Both the position numbers and the translations under genes were made by a program. The notes below the pieces were generated by a model. The model was given only the letters and a program-made list of their open reading frames with translations, was not told the origin of the DNA and did not search any database. Below are positions 1 to 10,939 of a stretch of DNA of 64,000 nucleotides, in pieces (position 1 is the stretch's first letter; each line of letters begins with the position of its first letter). Location of the stretch: NCBI GenBank assembly GCA_037974665.1, contig CM075781.1, positions 32,031,235-32,095,234 on the forward strand, given 5' to 3'. This DNA is from Ehretia macrophylla (lineage: Eukaryota > Streptophyta > Magnoliopsida > Boraginales > Ehretiaceae).

Positions 1-480
1 AATTTCTTTTCAAAATAAACATAAAAATTTTAACGTTTTTATGGGCCAGTGGGAGCTAAAATTTATAATTTTTGAACTATACTTTTCAGTAGGGGCTAAT
101 TAATTTTTTTTAACTAAAAATACATAAATATCTAATTTTTTTTCAAAACATACATAGAAATTTTAACGATTTTTATGAGTCAGTGGGGGCTTGGCCCCCA
201 TATGCCTCCGCCAGTGATGCTAGGTAGCCATGGCTTCATCAGTGCAGCATCTATCCATCCACGGTCCACCTAACAAATACAATACGGACCAATAGATACT
301 ATATCAAGGCACCTCAAAGAGTAACTGATGGAAGTTTCTTATGTGCGGTTGTGAAATAAACAAGTGGGCCCCACACTCTATTTCATAACCGCAAGTGTGT
401 GGTTTCCGCATACAAGAAGAACTCGTAACTGATAAACCCTAAGGAAAGGTACAAAACCGATATGTGGTCTGCCATAAAAA
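1..480. repeat. Degenerate AT-rich repeat, no gene
   Basis: Two diverged direct copies of a short phrase are visible. One lies near 20-60 (ATAAAAATTTTAACG, then a GTGGGAGCTAAAATT-like end). The other lies near 150-195 (ATAGAAATTTTAACG, then CAGTGGGGGCTTGG). The second copy runs into a GGCCCCCATATGCC phrase of a kind common in plant dispersed repeats. No ORF or RNA gene is recognisable up to 480. It is probably an old transposon fragment; the class is unknown. Confidence 0.35.
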
Positions 481-1027
481 AAGAGGATGAAGTATAATAG
501 GAAAGCATTTAGAACAATGCCCACTAAAAATGTTTCCTATAAACGTTTCACGCGCAAAAGAGAACCCAACCAACCAACCAACATACATTTTAAAGGCACA
601 CAATTAAAGGAAACAAACAAGCACAAATGTTTCACCAGAAATAATCTTTTTCCATGCAAGTGCAATGCTAAATATACTTAAAAGAGTATCACTGGATATT
701 GTAAAACTTGCTCTTAACCTAATTGTTGCTTATTTAGAAAATTGATGCACGTATAAGGAAAGACCTTACAGATATGACACAATGACTATCAACCATATGT
801 TGCACAAGACAAGGAAAATTACCATATGTTGCAGAAGACGAGGAAAATTTATCCCTTTCATATTGCACAGAACGGATGAACGTAGAAAATAGAGCCTCAC
901 ACCAGTATATATTGCAATCAAGCAAATAAGACGCAATAAACCGATGGCTAATATATTCTAAATGCAAATGATTACCTGGAACAACCATACTCTCTGAGCA
1001 GTAACATCAAGCTACATCCTCCTGGCC
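481..1027 (-). other. 3' flank / probable 3'UTR of the PWWP gene
   Basis: This lies immediately downstream of the stop of the minus-strand PWWP gene and has no coding capacity of its own. On the minus strand a good splice-donor match (CCAG|GTAAT) occurs at 975-974, about 50 nt after the stop, so a 3'UTR intron or an alternative spliced end is possible. I could not identify a convincing acceptor or one clear polyadenylation site. The short ORFs here look random. Confidence 0.35.
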
Positions 1028-4000
1028 CTAAGATACTGCAGGTGGCAAAACTTTAGATGAGCTTGACGACAAGTAGCTGAGCTGATAAGTCACAGCCAGT
1101 GACCCAAAGATATTGAACATTCCTGCACTGCTGTAAGCAACCTCTGCATCAGAACCCCTCTTAAACACCACTTTGGCATGACGAGACTCGTGATCAACTT
1201 CAGTCTCAGATTCCTTTAACGGCCCAAATCGTCTGAATAATTTATTGAGGTTTATTTCTGAAGGAAGAGAATCCTCTGCAAAGTTCAATATAAGCTCTGC
1301 CGGTGATAACTGCTGCATTTTCCTGTCAAGATCCTGGGCCCATCCCCGTGCCGTTTCGTGATTCCCACTGGAATACCGCTTCCCGGAGTGTGATCGACGA
1401 CTTGATTTCAGAGACCTATCACGATCAGAAGCCACTACTAGCTGATGTTCTCCTCCCTCATTCTCACCATTCTGCAACAGTTGCTCCTCTGGATAGTCTT
1501 GCACGATCCTGTCTGTCCAATAAGAGTCATTCACATCATCAAATTCAAATTCTTCAGTAGCCCCACCAATGGCTTCTGAGGTCTTTCTCTTTCTACCACT
1601 GCCTGGTCTTCCACCAAGTGAATCTGGTCTTCTGCTTGGAACAACTGAATTTCTAAAACACGAGAAGAAAGTAATGACGTCATTTAGAAAGCTGTGTCCT
1701 TTTCTGGGATTTTCTGCCACCAACTGAAGCTGCAAAAGCATCTCCTCTAGAGAAGGGAATTCTGTTGAAACAACCATATTTCCTCCACGCGAACTCTCAC
1801 TTATCCGAGGAGAAACATCATTCCCGTATTTGCTGTTAGCCTTAAATGAAGCTGAACCAGTAAGCTGGCTTGCTACTCTACGAATGCATTCACCAATTTT
1901 AAATGAAGGTTTAGGAAATGTAGATGTGGTAGTGGACACTTTGGCAGCATAAATACTTATTCTCTTTTCTGATCCATCAGTAATGGCATCCACTGCCTTC
2001 CTTTTTCTGCCCGATGATGAAGGAACTGGCTTACCCAGAGCTTTGCCATCTGAGCCATCTTCATCATCTGGAGAATAAGCCACGTTGTCCATCAACTCTG
2101 ACAAGCTTTTCTCTTTCTTCTTGGGCCGCAAACTATCCTCCAAATTGTGTTTATGATTGTGAGAAGCACTCATGCTGGAAAGGTCTTGCTCATCTTTAAT
2201 CTCATGATCCACTAAATCTGCATTGTTTTCATCCACTTCTTCACTGCAAACAAGTTCAGATGGTGGACGATAACCCTTATAACGACAAAAGGCCAGCAAC
2301 TGGGCTCGAGCAATCACAGGATTCAGTTGGTCCATCCCAGCCGATGGGGACTGTGCTAGTCCTCTTATATAATCAACAAGTTTATCCGGTTCGAAAGAAG
2401 TAGCCCCAGAAGATTTGTCCTTGCAATACAGTTTGCTTGATTCTTCACGGATCCCTACAACCTGGTACTCAATGTTGCAATAGACATCTTTTGGTATGCA
2501 ATTACATGCCAGCCCCAATTCCACACGCATAGAAACTTCTGCTAAAGCACAACTAACTGCATTTTGAAATACTTCGGAAGTACTTTGCTTCTTAATCTGG
2601 TTAAAATGTGACCTGAATGGCTTTAGTACAGATGCATCATTCCAAGCAAATGTTCGATCTCCAAAATATGCAACCAAATAGCAGTCCTTGAAATATTCAA
2701 CTGCCTTCTCGGAAGCATCTTTATTATCACATATTTGCCCAGGCCACCAGGGATGGCTTTTGACCTTACCCCATACTAGATCAGAGACCGAGAACTGGCC
2801 TTCATTTTCTGGTGGCAGCAGATAACCTGATTGATGTAACTTAAAGCAGCTCTGCGGCTTTATTATATTGTCATTCATTATTTTTGAATTATATGTCTCA
2901 GGAAAATGTTCATCAACTCCTATTCCTTCCCCAGAACTGCCGATCTGATCAAAATCAGGATATCTTTTATCAACTTCTAACACCTCCTGAAGATCTATGA
3001 ACTCTGCTTCTGTAGCATCCACATTCTCAATGTGCTCATCATTTGTCTCGCAAGATTCATCTTCTACCTCAGCAATCTTATTCATTGGTTCATTAGAATT
3101 CACACGACCAGATGTAACATTTCCCAAGCTTTGCTCTCCACCTTGCGGCGAAATGTCATTACCACTCGCGTGAACATTCTCCTCTGGTGAGCAGCTAACA
3201 AAATTACCCTCACCACTAGCATCAACATTAGAAACAGTTACAACATCAGTACTAACTACTGGATCTTTACTCTGACCAGGATCCATCATTTGGACGTGTG
3301 TTTGAGCTTGTTGCTCAAATACTTCCTGCTTCTTGGCTTCAACATTTTGTGCACCAACAACTGAATTTGCTGCTGGACTAGTCATATCATACATCCCAGC
3401 TTCAGCAACTAGAGCAGAGTCACTTCCCACAACGTCACATTCTGCAGCACTCGCACCCACCATCTCTCCTTTAAAGTTTTCTTCAATGGCTAAAACAGAT
3501 ATATTTGTATCATGAGAGGTATCACATGTGGGAACGTTAACAGTCCCCTCTTTCTCAACTAGAGTCTCCTTATGAGTTTCAGTATCCATACCTTCTTCCC
3601 CCGACCATCCACTGAAATGATGGGTATTCAACTTCTCATCATTTTGTACAGATGCATCCCCATCCAAAACTTGATCTACAGAGTTTGAGGTCTTTTTGTC
3701 ATCCATCACTTCAGTCTCTCCTTCAGCAACCAGAGTGGGCTCTCCAGCTGTTCCTGTATCAGCATCTAAAAGATCTTTGTCTGATGAGGTCAATGTGTTA
3801 ATAGCATCGAACTTAATATTAGTTGTGATAGCCTCACCATCTTTGTCCAAGGCAGCAAAAGTGCTACCATCAGCAGCACGTATAGACTCACTGTCGGATA
3901 CAATGTGCCTCTCCGCTAGAACATTCTCAGAGCTCTCATCAAGCTTCATGTCTTTATCATTCTCAGAGCAACTTAACTTGCTATCAGGAGTATCAATACC

Positions 4001-5542
4001 TGGTGTTTTATCCTCTAACTCCAGTAGCCGCTCAATGTCAGTCACCATACTTTCACTTCTTTGAGCAATACCTTTTAATGTGGTCACATCCTTTATACCA
4101 TAAGAATCTTCTGAATGGAAGAATGCTCGGTCATTATTATCGGATAATGTATCTTCGCTGATACTACTGGAATCCTTACTACCTACCAATGGAATTAGTT
4201 TCTCATCAACAGCTTGAGTTTCGTGCCTGGATATTTCTGATTCTGCACATACAACAACATCATTCTTAGATTTGATCTCAGCTTTTAAAGTCAACTCCTG
4301 ATTTTCTATACACCCAGTTGTCTGATTGGGCCCAAACAACTGCTTGCCTTCTGTAGCTAAATATTCCACACCTCCAGAAACTTGGTTTACAGTTTGTAAA
4401 TTGACGCCTACAGGATGACTGGACGATATCTGATTATGCTCAATGGAATTCATTAAAGCAGAACAGAAAGCACCAGCTCCTTCAACATCCTCATGAATCC
4501 CATTGGATCCAGTGTCTTGACGGACATCCTCATGAATCCCATTGGATCCAGCGTCTTGACGGACATCCTCATGAATCCCATTGGATCCAGTGTCTTGACG
4601 GACATTGTCTGGCATTCCTGCATTATCTGATTGCAAAATCTCTTCTTTGTTGACGCCTTCAACTTGCATTGGTGCATCAGCCGCAGCTGGATTATCTGAA
4701 GATTCAGCACTTGCATGATTTATGCTATCTTTATCAGTTGCCTCACTGCCAGTCTCAATCACCAACCTTTGATCTTCTCCTAACAAAGGTAAACTAGCAT
4801 TGGCAACTCCATCACGCAGAGCTTCATCTCTGACGCTGGAAACCTCATCTCTCACTGCCACAGCAGCTTTCTCACCATTAAATGAGGTATGCACACTCGT
4901 TGACTCTGTCATCAAGGAAGAAGATACATTTACAGATTCAATTCCCCAATTCCACACCTCATCATCCAGAACGCCAACTTTGTTGGCTGTCAAACCACCA
5001 CATACACCATCACCTCCACCATTCAACTCAGCATCTCTCAGAGAATTCCTCTCAGCTACTCTTCCCTCCACTATCTCCTCACTAATTCCAACCTCTACTT
5101 TCTCTACAGCAACAGCATATGTCTCTTCACTCGACAACCCAGACACCACCTCAACTTTCTCCATCTCGACAACATGCTCGACCCCTTCGCCCGACGACCC
5201 TGCTATTTCCCCAACCCCCTGCACCCCCGTTTCCCTTCTACCATCCCATACTTGACCCTCTGAATCGTCAACTAGCCTAGCCCCAAAATCACCCTCATTA
5301 CGAAGACACTCCATTTCCATTTCCTTCCTTAAACACTCTTTCCCTAACCCCTCACCATGCCCTCCAACCCCATCAACAAACACATCAGACCCCACCACCT
5401 CCACCATTATCTCCTCTCCTTCAACATTCCCTTCAGAACCAAAATTTTCCATTAGGGCTTCATCACCACTAGGCACAGTAACACTCACCGTAGACTCTGA
5501 AACACATAAACTCACTGGACCCACACCACCTTGCTCATCCAT
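1028..5542 (-). CDS. PWWP domain-containing protein, plant PDP-like (1504 aa)
   Basis: This is an intact single-exon reading frame of 1504 codons. The PWWP domain lies at about residues 912-1000. It opens with a segment ending in DLVWGKVKSHPWWPGQ and contains AYFGDRTFAW, and such domains read methylated histone tails and DNA in chromatin. The first 900 residues are acidic, Ser/Glu-rich and low in complexity. They carry three perfect-register 13-residue repeats near residues 311-351 (units like VRQDTGSNGIHED). Basic nuclear-localisation-like patches follow the PWWP domain (RPKKKEK near 1140, GRKRK near 1177 and 1317). The C-terminal 75 residues (about 1414-1490) look RRM-like (LFRRFGPLKESE, AKVVFKRGSDAE). 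This order, PWWP then basic linker then C-terminal RRM-like domain, matches plant PWWP-DOMAIN PROTEINs (PDP1/PDP2 type), which work with FVE/MSI5 in Polycomb-linked repression in Arabidopsis. The role here is inferred by family. The protein is longer than the Arabidopsis ones, mainly in the N-terminal region. The start is the first ATG after the 5'UTR acceptor. Confidence 0.93.
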   Translation of the reverse strand: MDEQGGVGPVSLCVSESTVSVTVPSGDEALMENFGSEGNVEGEEIMVEVVGSDVFVDGVGGHGEGLGKECLRKEMEMECLRNEGDFGARLVDDSEGQVWDGRRETGVQGVGEIAGSSGEGVEHVVEMEKVEVVSGLSSEETYAVAVEKVEVGISEEIVEGRVAERNSLRDAELNGGGDGVCGGLTANKVGVLDDEVWNWGIESVNVSSSLMTESTSVHTSFNGEKAAVAVRDEVSSVRDEALRDGVANASLPLLGEDQRLVIETGSEATDKDSINHASAESSDNPAAADAPMQVEGVNKEEILQSDNAGMPDNVRQDTGSNGIHEDVRQDAGSNGIHEDVRQDTGSNGIHEDVEGAGAFCSALMNSIEHNQISSSHPVGVNLQTVNQVSGGVEYLATEGKQLFGPNQTTGCIENQELTLKAEIKSKNDVVVCAESEISRHETQAVDEKLIPLVGSKDSSSISEDTLSDNNDRAFFHSEDSYGIKDVTTLKGIAQRSESMVTDIERLLELEDKTPGIDTPDSKLSCSENDKDMKLDESSENVLAERHIVSDSESIRAADGSTFAALDKDGEAITTNIKFDAINTLTSSDKDLLDADTGTAGEPTLVAEGETEVMDDKKTSNSVDQVLDGDASVQNDEKLNTHHFSGWSGEEGMDTETHKETLVEKEGTVNVPTCDTSHDTNISVLAIEENFKGEMVGASAAECDVVGSDSALVAEAGMYDMTSPAANSVVGAQNVEAKKQEVFEQQAQTHVQMMDPGQSKDPVVSTDVVTVSNVDASGEGNFVSCSPEENVHASGNDISPQGGEQSLGNVTSGRVNSNEPMNKIAEVEDESCETNDEHIENVDATEAEFIDLQEVLEVDKRYPDFDQIGSSGEGIGVDEHFPETYNSKIMNDNIIKPQSCFKLHQSGYLLPPENEGQFSVSDLVWGKVKSHPWWPGQICDNKDASEKAVEYFKDCYLVAYFGDRTFAWNDASVLKPFRSHFNQIKKQSTSEVFQNAVSCALAEVSMRVELGLACNCIPKDVYCNIEYQVVGIREESSKLYCKDKSSGATSFEPDKLVDYIRGLAQSPSAGMDQLNPVIARAQLLAFCRYKGYRPPSELVCSEEVDENNADLVDHEIKDEQDLSSMSASHNHKHNLEDSLRPKKKEKSLSELMDNVAYSPDDEDGSDGKALGKPVPSSSGRKRKAVDAITDGSEKRISIYAAKVSTTTSTFPKPSFKIGECIRRVASQLTGSASFKANSKYGNDVSPRISESSRGGNMVVSTEFPSLEEMLLQLQLVAENPRKGHSFLNDVITFFSCFRNSVVPSRRPDSLGGRPGSGRKRKTSEAIGGATEEFEFDDVNDSYWTDRIVQDYPEEQLLQNGENEGGEHQLVVASDRDRSLKSSRRSHSGKRYSSGNHETARGWAQDLDRKMQQLSPAELILNFAEDSLPSEINLNKLFRRFGPLKESETEVDHESRHAKVVFKRGSDAEVAYSSAGMFNIFGSLAVTYQLSYLSSSSSKVLPPAVS
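4490..4612 (-). repeat. In-frame 39-bp tandem triplication in the PWWP gene
   Basis: Three nearly identical 39-bp units (core GGATCCAGTGTCTTGACGGA on the plus strand) sit head to tail and encode three 13-residue units. Copies differ at very few bases (for example GTGTCTTG versus GCGTCTTG). The unit length is a multiple of three, so the frame is kept. It lies in the acidic N-terminal region, away from the PWWP domain. Confidence 0.9.
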
Positions 5543-5551
5543 AACCTACCA

Positions 5552-5762
5552 CTGGTTAAAAATTCAATCTTTATTATCAGAAAAAAACTAATCTTTACAA
5601 AGAAATAAACAAAAATCCGACATCAAACCTAGTACCAAGAACACACAAAACCACAAAAGCTTAAATGTAATGAAGAAAATTTTCAAGAATCATATAGAAC
5701 TACACATAACATAAAAAACCCACATAATATTTAGGTTTAAAAAAAAGAGAGAAATTAAATAC
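5552..5762 (-). other. Probable 5'UTR intron of the PWWP gene
   Basis: On the minus strand a strong donor (AAAAG|GTATTTAA) lies at 5762-5761. An acceptor (TTTTTAACCAG|TGG) ends at 5552, ten bases before the start codon. The 211-bp interval is AT-rich, as plant introns are. A leader intron directly before the ATG is common in plant chromatin-protein genes. This is inferred from splice signals only. Confidence 0.6.
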
Positions 5763-5890
5763 CTTTTCTTGGTGTTCGTAGTGAAAAACGTTAGCAGATA
5801 TTTTCTGGGTCTTTATTTAATTTCTATTGTTTTTAGGGGTTAAAGAAAAGTACAGTGATGTGTCAAAGATTTGGTGTTTATATATATACA
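5763..5890 (-). promoter_or_regulatory. First non-coding exon and TATA box of the PWWP gene
   Basis: On the minus strand a TATATATAAAC motif occupies about 5888-5878. It is placed so that transcription would begin near 5850 and give a leader exon of roughly 90 nt that ends at the donor at 5763. The region 5890-6117 upstream is presumed promoter; I see no other distinctive site in it. Confidence 0.5.
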
Positions 5891-6120
5891 CACCTGTGAT
5901 TTTGAAAGATGGAAGCAAAACATAAAAAGCCGAAGCCGAGAATAGTGATTTCTTGTCCTTATCTACATACACGAAATGTTTAGTAATGCGAGATGAGTAT
6001 CTTTTTTGGGTTTATGATAAATTCGATTTTGTACTTTGGGTCTCTTCTAGGACAAATTATTTAGACGCCCCACTCTTAACCCCATGTTTGGACTGTACAA
6101 GGGAAAGGAGAGGAAATTAG

Positions 6121-6563
6121 GGCTCCGTTTGTTTGCCGTAAAATAATTTACTTGTGTAAAATATTTTTTGTAGAAAGTATTTTTTTAGAAAATAAAATAT
6201 TTTATATGATTCTATTTGTTTGCCGTAAAATAACTTATTGATGTAAAATATTTTACTAGAAAATAGAATACAGAAAAATATTTTTTGGTGTTTGGATGTA
6301 CCGTAAGTTCAGTAAAATGTTTTCTTATCCAAAGGACATGAAAACATTTTACATAGTTTTGTACTAGCCGCAATTGTTGACCGAAAAATATTTTACGGTT
6401 GACCAATTTTTCGGTGTTACCAAATACCGTAAAATTAAGAAAAAACAGCCGTAATTTTTGACTGGAAAATATTTTACGGTTGACCAATTTTCCAGTGTTA
6501 CTAAACACCGTAAAATTCGAAAAATATTTTCTGATAAAATATTTTACAGCAAACAAACGAAGC
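6121..6563. mobile_element. Tourist/PIF-Harbinger-like MITE
   Basis: The left end GGCTCCGTTTGTTTGCCGTA and the right end ...TTTGTTTGCTTCG-type arm read inward are inverted matches: the right end reads CAGCAAACAAACGAAGCC. A TAG trinucleotide flanks both ends (6118-6120 and 6564-6566), consistent with the 3-bp duplication of PIF/Harbinger elements. There is no ORF of note. Inside, a unit of about 80-100 bp (ATTTTACGGTTGACCAATTTT) is repeated near 6390-6430 and 6470-6510. Confidence 0.65.
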
Positions 6564-7960
6564 CTAGTTCGAAAGTCGGGTACAACGATAGTGACTTATT
6601 TTAATTAAAAGTATTAAGTTTGAATTACGACGGCGGTTTTATTATATTAAAAAAGAAAAAAGTAGAGGAACGTAATGTAAAAATTGGATCTAATAGTTAA
6701 ATAATAATTTATTGTAAATTGATGTATTAAATTTGGATTACAGTCACGACCTCCACTATGTTAAAAAAAGAAAAGGAAAGGGTAGAAGAAAGAAAAGAAA
6801 GGAAAAAAGATTCTATTGTTTGGATTGTAAAAAGATGATAAGAAAAAGTAAAATAAAAGATTTTATGATTTTTGTTTCGATAGGAGAAGAAATGAAAGGA
6901 AAAGATAATTTGAAATGAAAAATTATCCAACTATCCTTTTCATATCTCTAGCAATAAGCCTTTCTCGTAAACTTGTTAAGCACAAGATATATATTTTACA
7001 GACTTACCTTTTCTTTTTCCTAAAACTTTGTTTGGATTGCATTTTGAGATTTAATAAAAAATTTAAAATCCCACCAAATCTTTTAATTGGCATGATTTTA
7101 CAATCCTTCTAATTTGGGGTAAAATGGAGAGAAACAAAAATAAAATATATGAAAAAACTAATTTATCCTTAAGATTTTCTATGGTTATGTTATAAAAACG
7201 ATAGTAAGGTAATTTTATTATCTAAATTTATCATTTCCTTTCCTTTTACTTTTCCGATCCAAACAATGAATTGTAAATTTATTTCCGTTCATTTCCCTTA
7301 TTATTTTGTTGCAATCCAAACAAAAGATTTCTCTTCCTTTCATTTCTTTTATTTTTCCTTTGCCACCTTACTTTCATTTCCTTTCCCCGATGCAATCCAA
7401 ACAAAGGTAAAACACTCCAAATTGGGAGGATTCTAAAATCCTACCAATTAAAGGATATGAAGTGTCATCCCCTTTCTCTTAATATACAATTCAAACTGAG
7501 AGAAGAATTCTATTATACCTCTTTTTCCTTTATTTTCCTTTAAAAATTGTGACTGTAAGTATCACTAAAATTATACTAGTGATGTGAATTCACTGACATT
7601 TCAAGTAGACATTATCTCTTTTTTTTTCTCTTTTAATTAATTTTCTCTTAACTTACTATTCCGCTTTTTTTTTTTTGCTCTCTCTCTCTCTTTTGTATAA
7701 TTCGTTGTTTTGTAGCTTGTTTGCTATATGATTATGTTTATATACTTTTCTTTTCTGCAATGGTATTTGACTAATTATAATGATATTGTACATAGGAAGC
7801 TGAGGAGTTTAAAGTCCTCAGATGGCTGGTTTTTCCATTGGGCATCTTTATTGGCAATGCTGGTGTTCTAATTTTCCGGGACGATTTTCGAAATATGTCA
7901 TTTAAAGATGAAAAAAGCAAATAGAAATCTAATCAACACCAATCGGTTGGAGAACTACTA
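6564..7960. repeat. MITE-like inverted-repeat cluster and AT-rich spacer
   Basis: A diverged direct repeat links about 6609-6660 with 6723-6774 (GTATTAAGTTTGAATTAC / GTATTAAATTTGGATTAC, each followed by a purine run). The phrase TTTGTTTGGATTG recurs in forward orientation near 6816 and 7026 and in reverse (CAATCCAAACAAA or close) near 7257, 7306 and 7396. This suggests two or three nested or adjacent MITEs, the clearest spanning about 7022-7412. 7440-7960 is AT-rich with pyrimidine runs. The small ORFs are low-complexity and not believed. Confidence 0.45.
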
Positions 7961-7969
7961 ACAGTAGAG

Positions 7970-8558
7970 GATCGTGATAATCGGTCAGCTCTATAAGGAT
8001 TCCAAAGCATTGCTTTCTGACAAGCTTGCGGTATTGAACAGACTGCCTATCAAGGATAGGCTTCTTGCTTGGGGTGTTGCCAATGATAGTATTTGCATCC
8101 TTTGCGGTATTATAGTTGAGGATAGTAATCATCTTTTTTTTAGTTGTGGATTGAGTAGGAGAATTTTGTCGCGTGGCCTGGAGCTCACCCTTGTTAACAA
8201 TAGAATCACGGCCTGGGAAGAGATTGAAGGATGGAGCAACAAATATTATAAAGGGAAAGACCTTCAAAGTGTAATTTCAAAGTTGTTACTATGTGGTATC
8301 ATTTATGCGGTGTGGAAATAAATGAACCATAAAACGTTTCGAAACACCTTTGCTTCGGAAGATTCTATAATTGCTAGTGTGCTTCAATCGGTTGGATTGA
8401 AAATTTATACATGTAAAAAATTTAAGAACAATGCTAAGAACAGATTGATTTGTGATAAGTGGAGGTTAAAGAATATTCTTAGCTAGGTTTTTAGTATTGA
8501 TGTATTTGTAACTTTTTGTGGTGCTTAATAGATATTTTGCTTACTTAGCAAAAAAGAA
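7970..8558 (+). mobile_element. 5'-truncated L1-type LINE with target-site duplication
   Basis: This is the 3' tail of a non-LTR retrotransposon. The sequence AACTACTAACAGTAGAG (7953-7969) recurs after the element as AACTATTAACAGTAGAG (8559-8575), a 17-bp target-site duplication with one mismatch. The element ends in an A-rich tail (AGCAAAAAAGAAA). Only the last part of ORF2 remains. This is the usual outcome of 5' truncation during target-primed reverse transcription. Confidence 0.82.
7974..8486 (+). pseudogene. LINE ORF2 C-terminal fragment with zf-RVT domain
   Basis: The reading frame encodes the reverse-transcriptase zinc-binding domain found at the C-terminus of plant L1 ORF2. RLPIKDRLLAWGVAND is followed by ICILCG and HLFFSCG, which gives the Cys-x2-Cys ... 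His-x4-Cys pattern. One in-frame TAA at 8319-8321 separates 115 codons from a further 54 codons ending at 8486, so the fragment has decayed slightly. It is not functional, because all of the endonuclease and polymerase domains are missing. Confidence 0.8.
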
Positions 8559-8575
8559 AACTATTAACAGTAGAG

Positions 8576-9757
8576 AAATCAGTTCAAGAAGGAGATTTAC
8601 ATCAATCATACAAAATATTATCACAAACTTTACATTTAACTAACCAATTAATCACTTTATTTGCATTCGTTCTAACACTCTAAATTGAATTAAGGGATTT
8701 CAACTACAATTAACCTGATATCATCCATAATAGCCACCCTATTTGCATTCCTTCCAATTGAGGGGACTTTGGGATTGGATTGTTTTGAGGACTACAAAAG
8801 CATCAATTTCTAATTATGATGTTTGAGGTGGATAATCATACAATTGAGTCGATTAACACGTGGCCTCTAGTCTAACTGTGTAATTGGGGAGATTTGTTTT
8901 GGAAATCTTTCCTACTACAATTAGGAAGCATTGAAGTAAAGGTGGGGTTTATTGGTCTTTATCACCAAATGAAGAGGTGCACATTGGCATTGGCGGAGGC
9001 ATATACAATTCAAGGTGTCCACAGCTGGAAATTCCTTTTTTTTGTTAGTGTTAAAATTAAAATAGATAGTGGAGTCTTTATCAAACAGATGATCGGATGG
9101 TAATTCTTATTGAGATGAAATTTGGTTAAAAGGTTTGCAACTCAAGTTCTTACAATTTATATGATGGAGATTGGTTTTGGAGCTTTCGAAGGCAAGTGGT
9201 GCATTTCATTATTTAAAAAAGTTTATTCATGTTAGTTTTTAATCTACAAATTATTTTTATTTATCTCATCATTGTTAAATTTTTCTTTAATATTAAAAGA
9301 TTCTTTGATTAGTACTATAACTGATTTTGATATATGAATATTATTGATATTTATTATTTTTGTGTATAGTGCATATTGAATTTTTATTCCTTCTTGAATT
9401 AAATCAGGAGGAGTCATGTATTAAAAACTCTATTGTACTATAATGTGCTTAAATTAAGTATTAGTTTAGCTATAACATATTGTACTATATATGCAATCAT
9501 CAAAACCATGATTTTGGGCATAAAGTTAATAGTTTTTATTTATAGTTATATAAAAAATTTATGCATAAATGAGGGTTCCCGACTCTCGGTTATTGACATC
9601 GGCACTGTAACGTCCACTGTAATGCATAGTGTCTAACTCTGCCACTGCACATTGGGTTACTATCATGAGGATTACATAGTGCTATTTAATGATAGGAAAG
9701 AACTCTTCTATTATCATTGTGGTTATATGTTCTTATTTATCGGTACATTTCCACTAG
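8576..9757. other. Intergenic, no recognisable feature
   Basis: AT-rich sequence with no ORF that resembles a protein I know. A 69-codon ORF at 8894-9103 contains GFIGLYHQMKRCTLALAEAY, which has plausible amino-acid texture but no family I recognise. It could be a fragment of a captured or decayed gene. Nothing else is supported. Confidence 0.3.
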
Positions 9758-9765
9758 TCCATATT

Positions 9766-10530
9766 TTATTATTATTATTATTATTATTATTTTTTGCAAA
9801 TAACTGGATTTCATAAAAAAAAAAATGAATAAAGTCTTAAAAAAGGAAAGTGGGGGAAAGCTACAAGCCTAGGCCCAAATAAAAAATGCAATGTGAAACC
9901 ACAACCAACAACAGAAAATAACATCACAAAAGAAGTAACATGTGATCATGCTATGCATCAAGGAGAAGATACATAGAATGACCACCAACAATCCAACAAC
10001 AAACATCAAACAAAGTCATTGTCAAGTAAAATTCAAATGCACTCTATTGGCGTAATGCTTGTTAATGCTTGCGATAACAAATCGATTTTGTCATTGGGTC
10101 TTGAGGAAGACTTCCGTTTTATCTTTTCCAAAATTTATTCTTTCGTGTGAGCTTGATGACAAAATACATTTATTCCTTTCAATCCAAATGTGATAGACTG
10201 CGGCACAGAAAAGGGGTCGGAACATATAGTTCTTGATATCCTTATTTCTTGCAATTGAAAGGCCAAACATGAGAATAGAATCAAAAGAAGAAAATGTAGG
10301 GTCAATTTTTATCAAATTAAGTCCAGCTTTCAGATTCGCTTTGTGAAACTACAATAAAAGAGTAAATGATTTTTAGTTTCAAAACCAACATAATAAAAGA
10401 TGCAATTGGTCTTGTCAATCGACCCCCAAGTCATAAGGCGATACTGAGTGGTGAGCCTATCAAGACCAGCCAGCCAAGAAATAAAGTTACGCTTTGAAAT
10501 GTTGTTAGCGAAAGTAACGTTCATCTTCAC
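9766..10530 (-). mobile_element. Second LINE tail, minus strand
   Basis: Read on the minus strand, 10530-10330 encodes a zf-RVT-like segment (ISWLAGLDRLTTQYRLMTWG, then KNHLLFYCSFTKRIW). 10315-10091 continues with a typical L1 ORF2 C-terminus (FCAAVYHIWIERNKC). The 3' end reads CAGTTATTTGCAAAAAATAA, a phrase typical of plant L1 ends, and runs into a (TAA)n tail, seen as (TTA)n at 9766-9790 on the plus strand. The frame is broken near 10316-10330. No clear target duplication was found, so the 5' boundary is approximate. Confidence 0.72.
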
Positions 10531-10632
10531 AAACTAAATGGAGTGTGAGATTCATATGTGGATGTAACCCACTTTGGCGGTGCACTAAGTGAGAGTTTGT
10601 TGTTCAATTTGACTTCATTCTTGGTCATTTCT

Positions 10633-10840
10633 TTAGGGGCGTTTGGTTCGTAAATTGTTACAAGATTCCTAAGAGTGTGAAGTCTGCATATGACATTCCC
10701 ATATTTGGTTCGCAAAAAAAAAAAATTCTTGGGAATATCACATCCTAGGAATACAATATTTTTATGATTTAATCAATTTCTATTCTCATGTGAGGGGTGA
10801 GAATCTCACATCCCTAAGTCGTTGAAATATTTTTGAGAAA
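10633..10840. repeat. MITE-like segment
   Basis: TAGGGGCGTTTGGTTCG at 10633 is a common opening for plant MITEs. Short inner inverted motifs follow (CTTGGGAATATCACATCC and GAATCTCACATCCC). I cannot pair the two ends confidently, so class and right boundary are uncertain. Confidence 0.3.
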
Positions 10841-10939
10841 ATAAAATACACAAATACCTATACAAAATTAAACTAAATATAATAAAATAATTTAAAAAAT
10901 AAAATAATAACCCAGATTAGAAAAAATAGCAGATTTTGA

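Noticed and set aside
734..988. 84-codon minus-strand ORF downstream of the PWWP stop
   Set aside because: Lies in the presumed 3'UTR, has no domain-like pattern and overlaps a splice-donor match.
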